DNA of 7,254 nucleotides from Ilumatobacteraceae bacterium. Its GTDB lineage: Bacteria; Actinomycetota; Acidimicrobiia; Acidimicrobiales; Ilumatobacteraceae. How positions within the stretch are numbered: position 1 is the stretch's first letter; each line of letters opens with the position of its first letter. Shown in pieces: positions 5,709 to 7,254 of the stretch. The notes under the pieces were generated by a model. The model was given only the letters and a program-made list of their open reading frames with translations. It ran no database searches and was not told where the DNA came from. Where the stretch lies: positions 1-7,254 of the forward strand of contig JALRJT010000142.1 in assembly GCA_023254985.1 (NCBI GenBank), in the 5' to 3' direction. The position numbers were made by a program, and so were the translations under genes.

Positions 5709-6416
5709 ATGGCAACGCTGCTGTTCATCGAAGATGACCCGAACATCCGCACTGCGTTGCGCCTCAGTCTCGAAGACGAGGGCTATCGGGTCGAAGAGGC
5801 CCCAGATGGTGAAGCTGGGATCAAGGCCTTCCCGCAGGTTCGTCCGGATCTCGTGCTTCTCGACCTGCGACTTCCTGACATGAGCGGTTTTGAGGTGTGT
5901 CGTGCGTTGCGTCGCTTGAGCACGGTGCCGATCATCATCGTGACCGCGCAGACTGATACGCACGACCTGGTCGTTGGTCTGGAAGCTGGAGCCGACGACT
6001 ATGTGACGAAGCCGGTCAACACGAAGGAACTGGCAGCACGAATTCGCGCCTCGATTCGTCGCACACACCTCGCGGGTTCAGGCGGGATCGGATCGGTGAG
6101 CACCTTCGGAGGCATCGAGGTTCGTCGAGACCTGAGCGTGGTGCTGAAGGGTGGTGTGGAGATCTCGCTCACGCGCACCGAGTACGACCTGTTGTGTGAA
6201 TTCGCCGATCATCCGAACATGGTGTTGTCGCGCGACCAGTTACTGGAACGAGTGTGGGGATATGAGTACCTCGGAGACAGCCGATTGGTCGATGCGCACA
6301 TCAGGCGTCTTCGGGTGAAGATCGAGGATCAGCCGGATTCGCCGAAGTTGATCGCAACAGTGCGCGGGATGGGATATCGCTTACTCGTCAACGCGACAGA
6401 TCGCGCAGGTAGCTGA
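5709..6416 (+). CDS. mtrA: OmpR/PhoB-family response regulator, MtrA-like
   Basis: A 235-residue DNA-binding response regulator. The receiver domain (1 to about 120) has the acidic pocket Glu8/Asp9/Asp10, phospho-acceptor Asp52 in LVLLDLRLPDMSG, Thr79 in IIIVTA, and Tyr98 and Lys101 in DDYVTKP, so it should be phosphorylatable. The winged-helix domain (about 135-230) contains LTRTEYDLLCEFADHPNMVLSRDQLLERVWGY, RLVDAHIRRLRVKIE and TVRGMGYRL. The stretch from LERVWGY to the end, and TDTHDLVVGLEAGADDY in the receiver, closely match mycobacterial MtrA, which controls cell-wall and division genes. The start at 5709 gives the usual MATLLFIEDD; an in-frame ATG at 5700 would add three residues. No strong Shine-Dalgarno is seen. 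It is transcribed away from the MtrB-like kinase across a 107-bp gap and its 3' end overlaps the convergent helicase gene by 29 bp. PhoP-type paralogues are the main alternative. Confidence 0.93.
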   Translation: MATLLFIEDDPNIRTALRLSLEDEGYRVEEAPDGEAGIKAFPQVRPDLVLLDLRLPDMSGFEVCRALRRLSTVPIIIVTAQTDTHDLVVGLEAGADDYVTKPVNTKELAARIRASIRRTHLAGSGGIGSVSTFGGIEVRRDLSVVLKGGVEISLTRTEYDLLCEFADHPNMVLSRDQLLERVWGYEYLGDSRLVDAHIRRLRVKIEDQPDSPKLIATVRGMGYRLLVNATDRAGS

Positions 6417-7254
6417 GCACCTCACTTCGGGTGATCGTTCGCTTGAGCGAGGGGAGTTGAGCGCCGAGGAGTCGCCCGTAGGACTTGGTGGCCAGTCGAG
6501 GATCAAGAATCGCCACGACGCCCTTGTCCGAAGACGTGCGAATGAGTCGGCCCGCAGCCTGAGCAAGCTGCGTCGCTGCGATCGGGATGTCGATTTCGGC
6601 AAAGGCAGTCTGACCGATTGCATCTCGCCGAGCGCTGAGCAGTGGATCATCGGGTCGTGGAAAAGGAATCTTGTCGATGATCACGAGGCTGAGGGTTTCG
6701 CCGGGCACGTCGACGCCTTGGAAGAAGCCGGCTGTTGCGAAGAGGCATGCTTCGGGTCGATCGCTGAATGCTTCGACGAGGGCCATCTTGGGCAGGTCAT
6801 CTTGACGCAAGACTGGGAAGTCGGAATTTTGCTGTACGTAGTCGGCTGCCAGGTGCATTGCACGATAGGTCGTGAACAACGCAAGCGTTCGTCCACCTGC
6901 AGCCGTGATGAGTTCGAAAATCTCAGCATTCACCGCGTCGTCGCGTGAATCCGTACCGGGAGACGGAAGGTGCTTCGCGCAATAGATGTAGCCACTGTTT
7001 TCGTAATCGAACGGGCTTCCGACGTCGATCGCATCACATGTTGCCATGTCAATTCCGACTCGCTGAGGGAGAGATGCCGGAATGGTCGCACTCGTGAGGA
7101 CGGCGGTGCGCTTCGACCAGACACGCTCGGCAAGCAGTGGAGCGACATTGAGCGGGGCGAGCTCGAGCGTCGGTCGTTCGGCCGAACCGGACACCCACGC
7201 CACGTACGTTGCCGTGGCCATCAGGCAGGCATCGATCTGTTCGGTCAGTCGGGT
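6388..7254 (-). CDS. DinG/XPD-like superfamily 2 DNA helicase (C-terminal part, 5' end outside the window)
   Basis: The last 288 residues of an ATP-dependent DNA helicase of the DinG/YoaA (XPD-like) family, which unwinds 5' to 3' and helps resolve R-loops and damaged replication structures. The frame stays open to the window edge, so the Walker A/B half and the region expected to hold the four iron-sulfur cysteines lie outside. Visible here, numbered from the window edge: LTSATIP (motif III, about 53-59), TLALFTTYRAM, CLFATAGFFQGVDVPGETLSLVIIDKIPFPRPDDPL (motif V and the DinG signature), and QAAGRLIRTSSDKGVVAILDPR with Gln232 and Arg236/Arg239 of motif VI. These signatures are typical of DinG-family proteins rather than other superfamily 2 helicases. 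The first ATG in this fragment, at 7221, is internal and not the gene start. The 3' end overlaps the response regulator by 29 bp, with no terminator visible between them. Confidence 0.94.
   Translation of the reverse strand, partial: TRLTEQIDACLMATATYVAWVSGSAERPTLELAPLNVAPLLAERVWSKRTAVLTSATIPASLPQRVGIDMATCDAIDVGSPFDYENSGYIYCAKHLPSPGTDSRDDAVNAEIFELITAAGGRTLALFTTYRAMHLAADYVQQNSDFPVLRQDDLPKMALVEAFSDRPEACLFATAGFFQGVDVPGETLSLVIIDKIPFPRPDDPLLSARRDAIGQTAFAEIDIPIAATQLAQAAGRLIRTSSDKGVVAILDPRLATKSYGRLLGAQLPSLKRTITRSEVLSYLRDLSR

Noticed and set aside
1..7254. Search for mobile elements, CRISPR, tRNA, defence or phage genes
   Set aside because: No transposase, integrase, repeat array, cloverleaf or toxin/defence motif was recognised; the gene content is ordinary chromosomal.

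Overview
This window looks like ordinary chromosomal DNA from a high-GC actinobacterium. An acidimicrobial lineage (Ilumatobacter-like) is my best guess, but that is inference. Three things point to Actinobacteria: a response regulator, histidine kinase and GerMN lipoprotein that resemble the MtrA-MtrB-LpqB module; a luciferase-like (F420-type) oxidoreductase; and a MaoC hydratase very similar to mycobacterial HtdZ (Rv0130). I see no mobile element, CRISPR array, tRNA, rRNA or phage gene.

Layout, left to right. (1) Positions 1-1735, + strand: the 3' part of an acyl-CoA dehydrogenase gene of the ACAD10/11-like type, joined by an ATGA stop/start overlap to a luciferase-like monooxygenase-fold (LLM) oxidoreductase. 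(2) Positions 1726-2653, - strand: a four-helix membrane protein of unknown function, then a MaoC/HtdZ-like (R)-enoyl-CoA hydratase whose 3' end overlaps the oxidoreductase by 10 bp. (3) Positions 2685-3524, + strand: the ribosome-assembly GTPase Era. Its GTG start is only 31 bp from the GTG start of the divergent membrane protein. (4) Positions 3530-5601, - strand: an MtrB-like sensor kinase overlapping by GTGA a short GerMN-domain lipoprotein. (5) Positions 5709-6416, + strand: an MtrA-like response regulator, divergent from its presumed kinase. The 107-bp gap holds a possible extended -10 promoter, and one arm of an 11-bp inverted repeat. (6) Positions 6388-7254, - strand: the C-terminal half of a DinG/XPD-like helicase, cut by the window edge and overlapping the regulator gene by 29 bp.

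How the genes fit together. The first block is probably CoA-thioester (lipid) catabolism: dehydrogenation, hydration and an accompanying flavin/F420 oxidoreductase. The middle block is a cell-envelope signalling unit of regulator, sensor and lipoprotein that in mycobacteria forms one operon, but here is split into two divergent transcripts with a much shorter lipoprotein. Era and the helicase are housekeeping functions. Genes are tightly packed: no stretch over 300 bp lacks a gene, and the longest gap between starts is 107 bp (about 161 bp if the kinase starts at its internal GTG).
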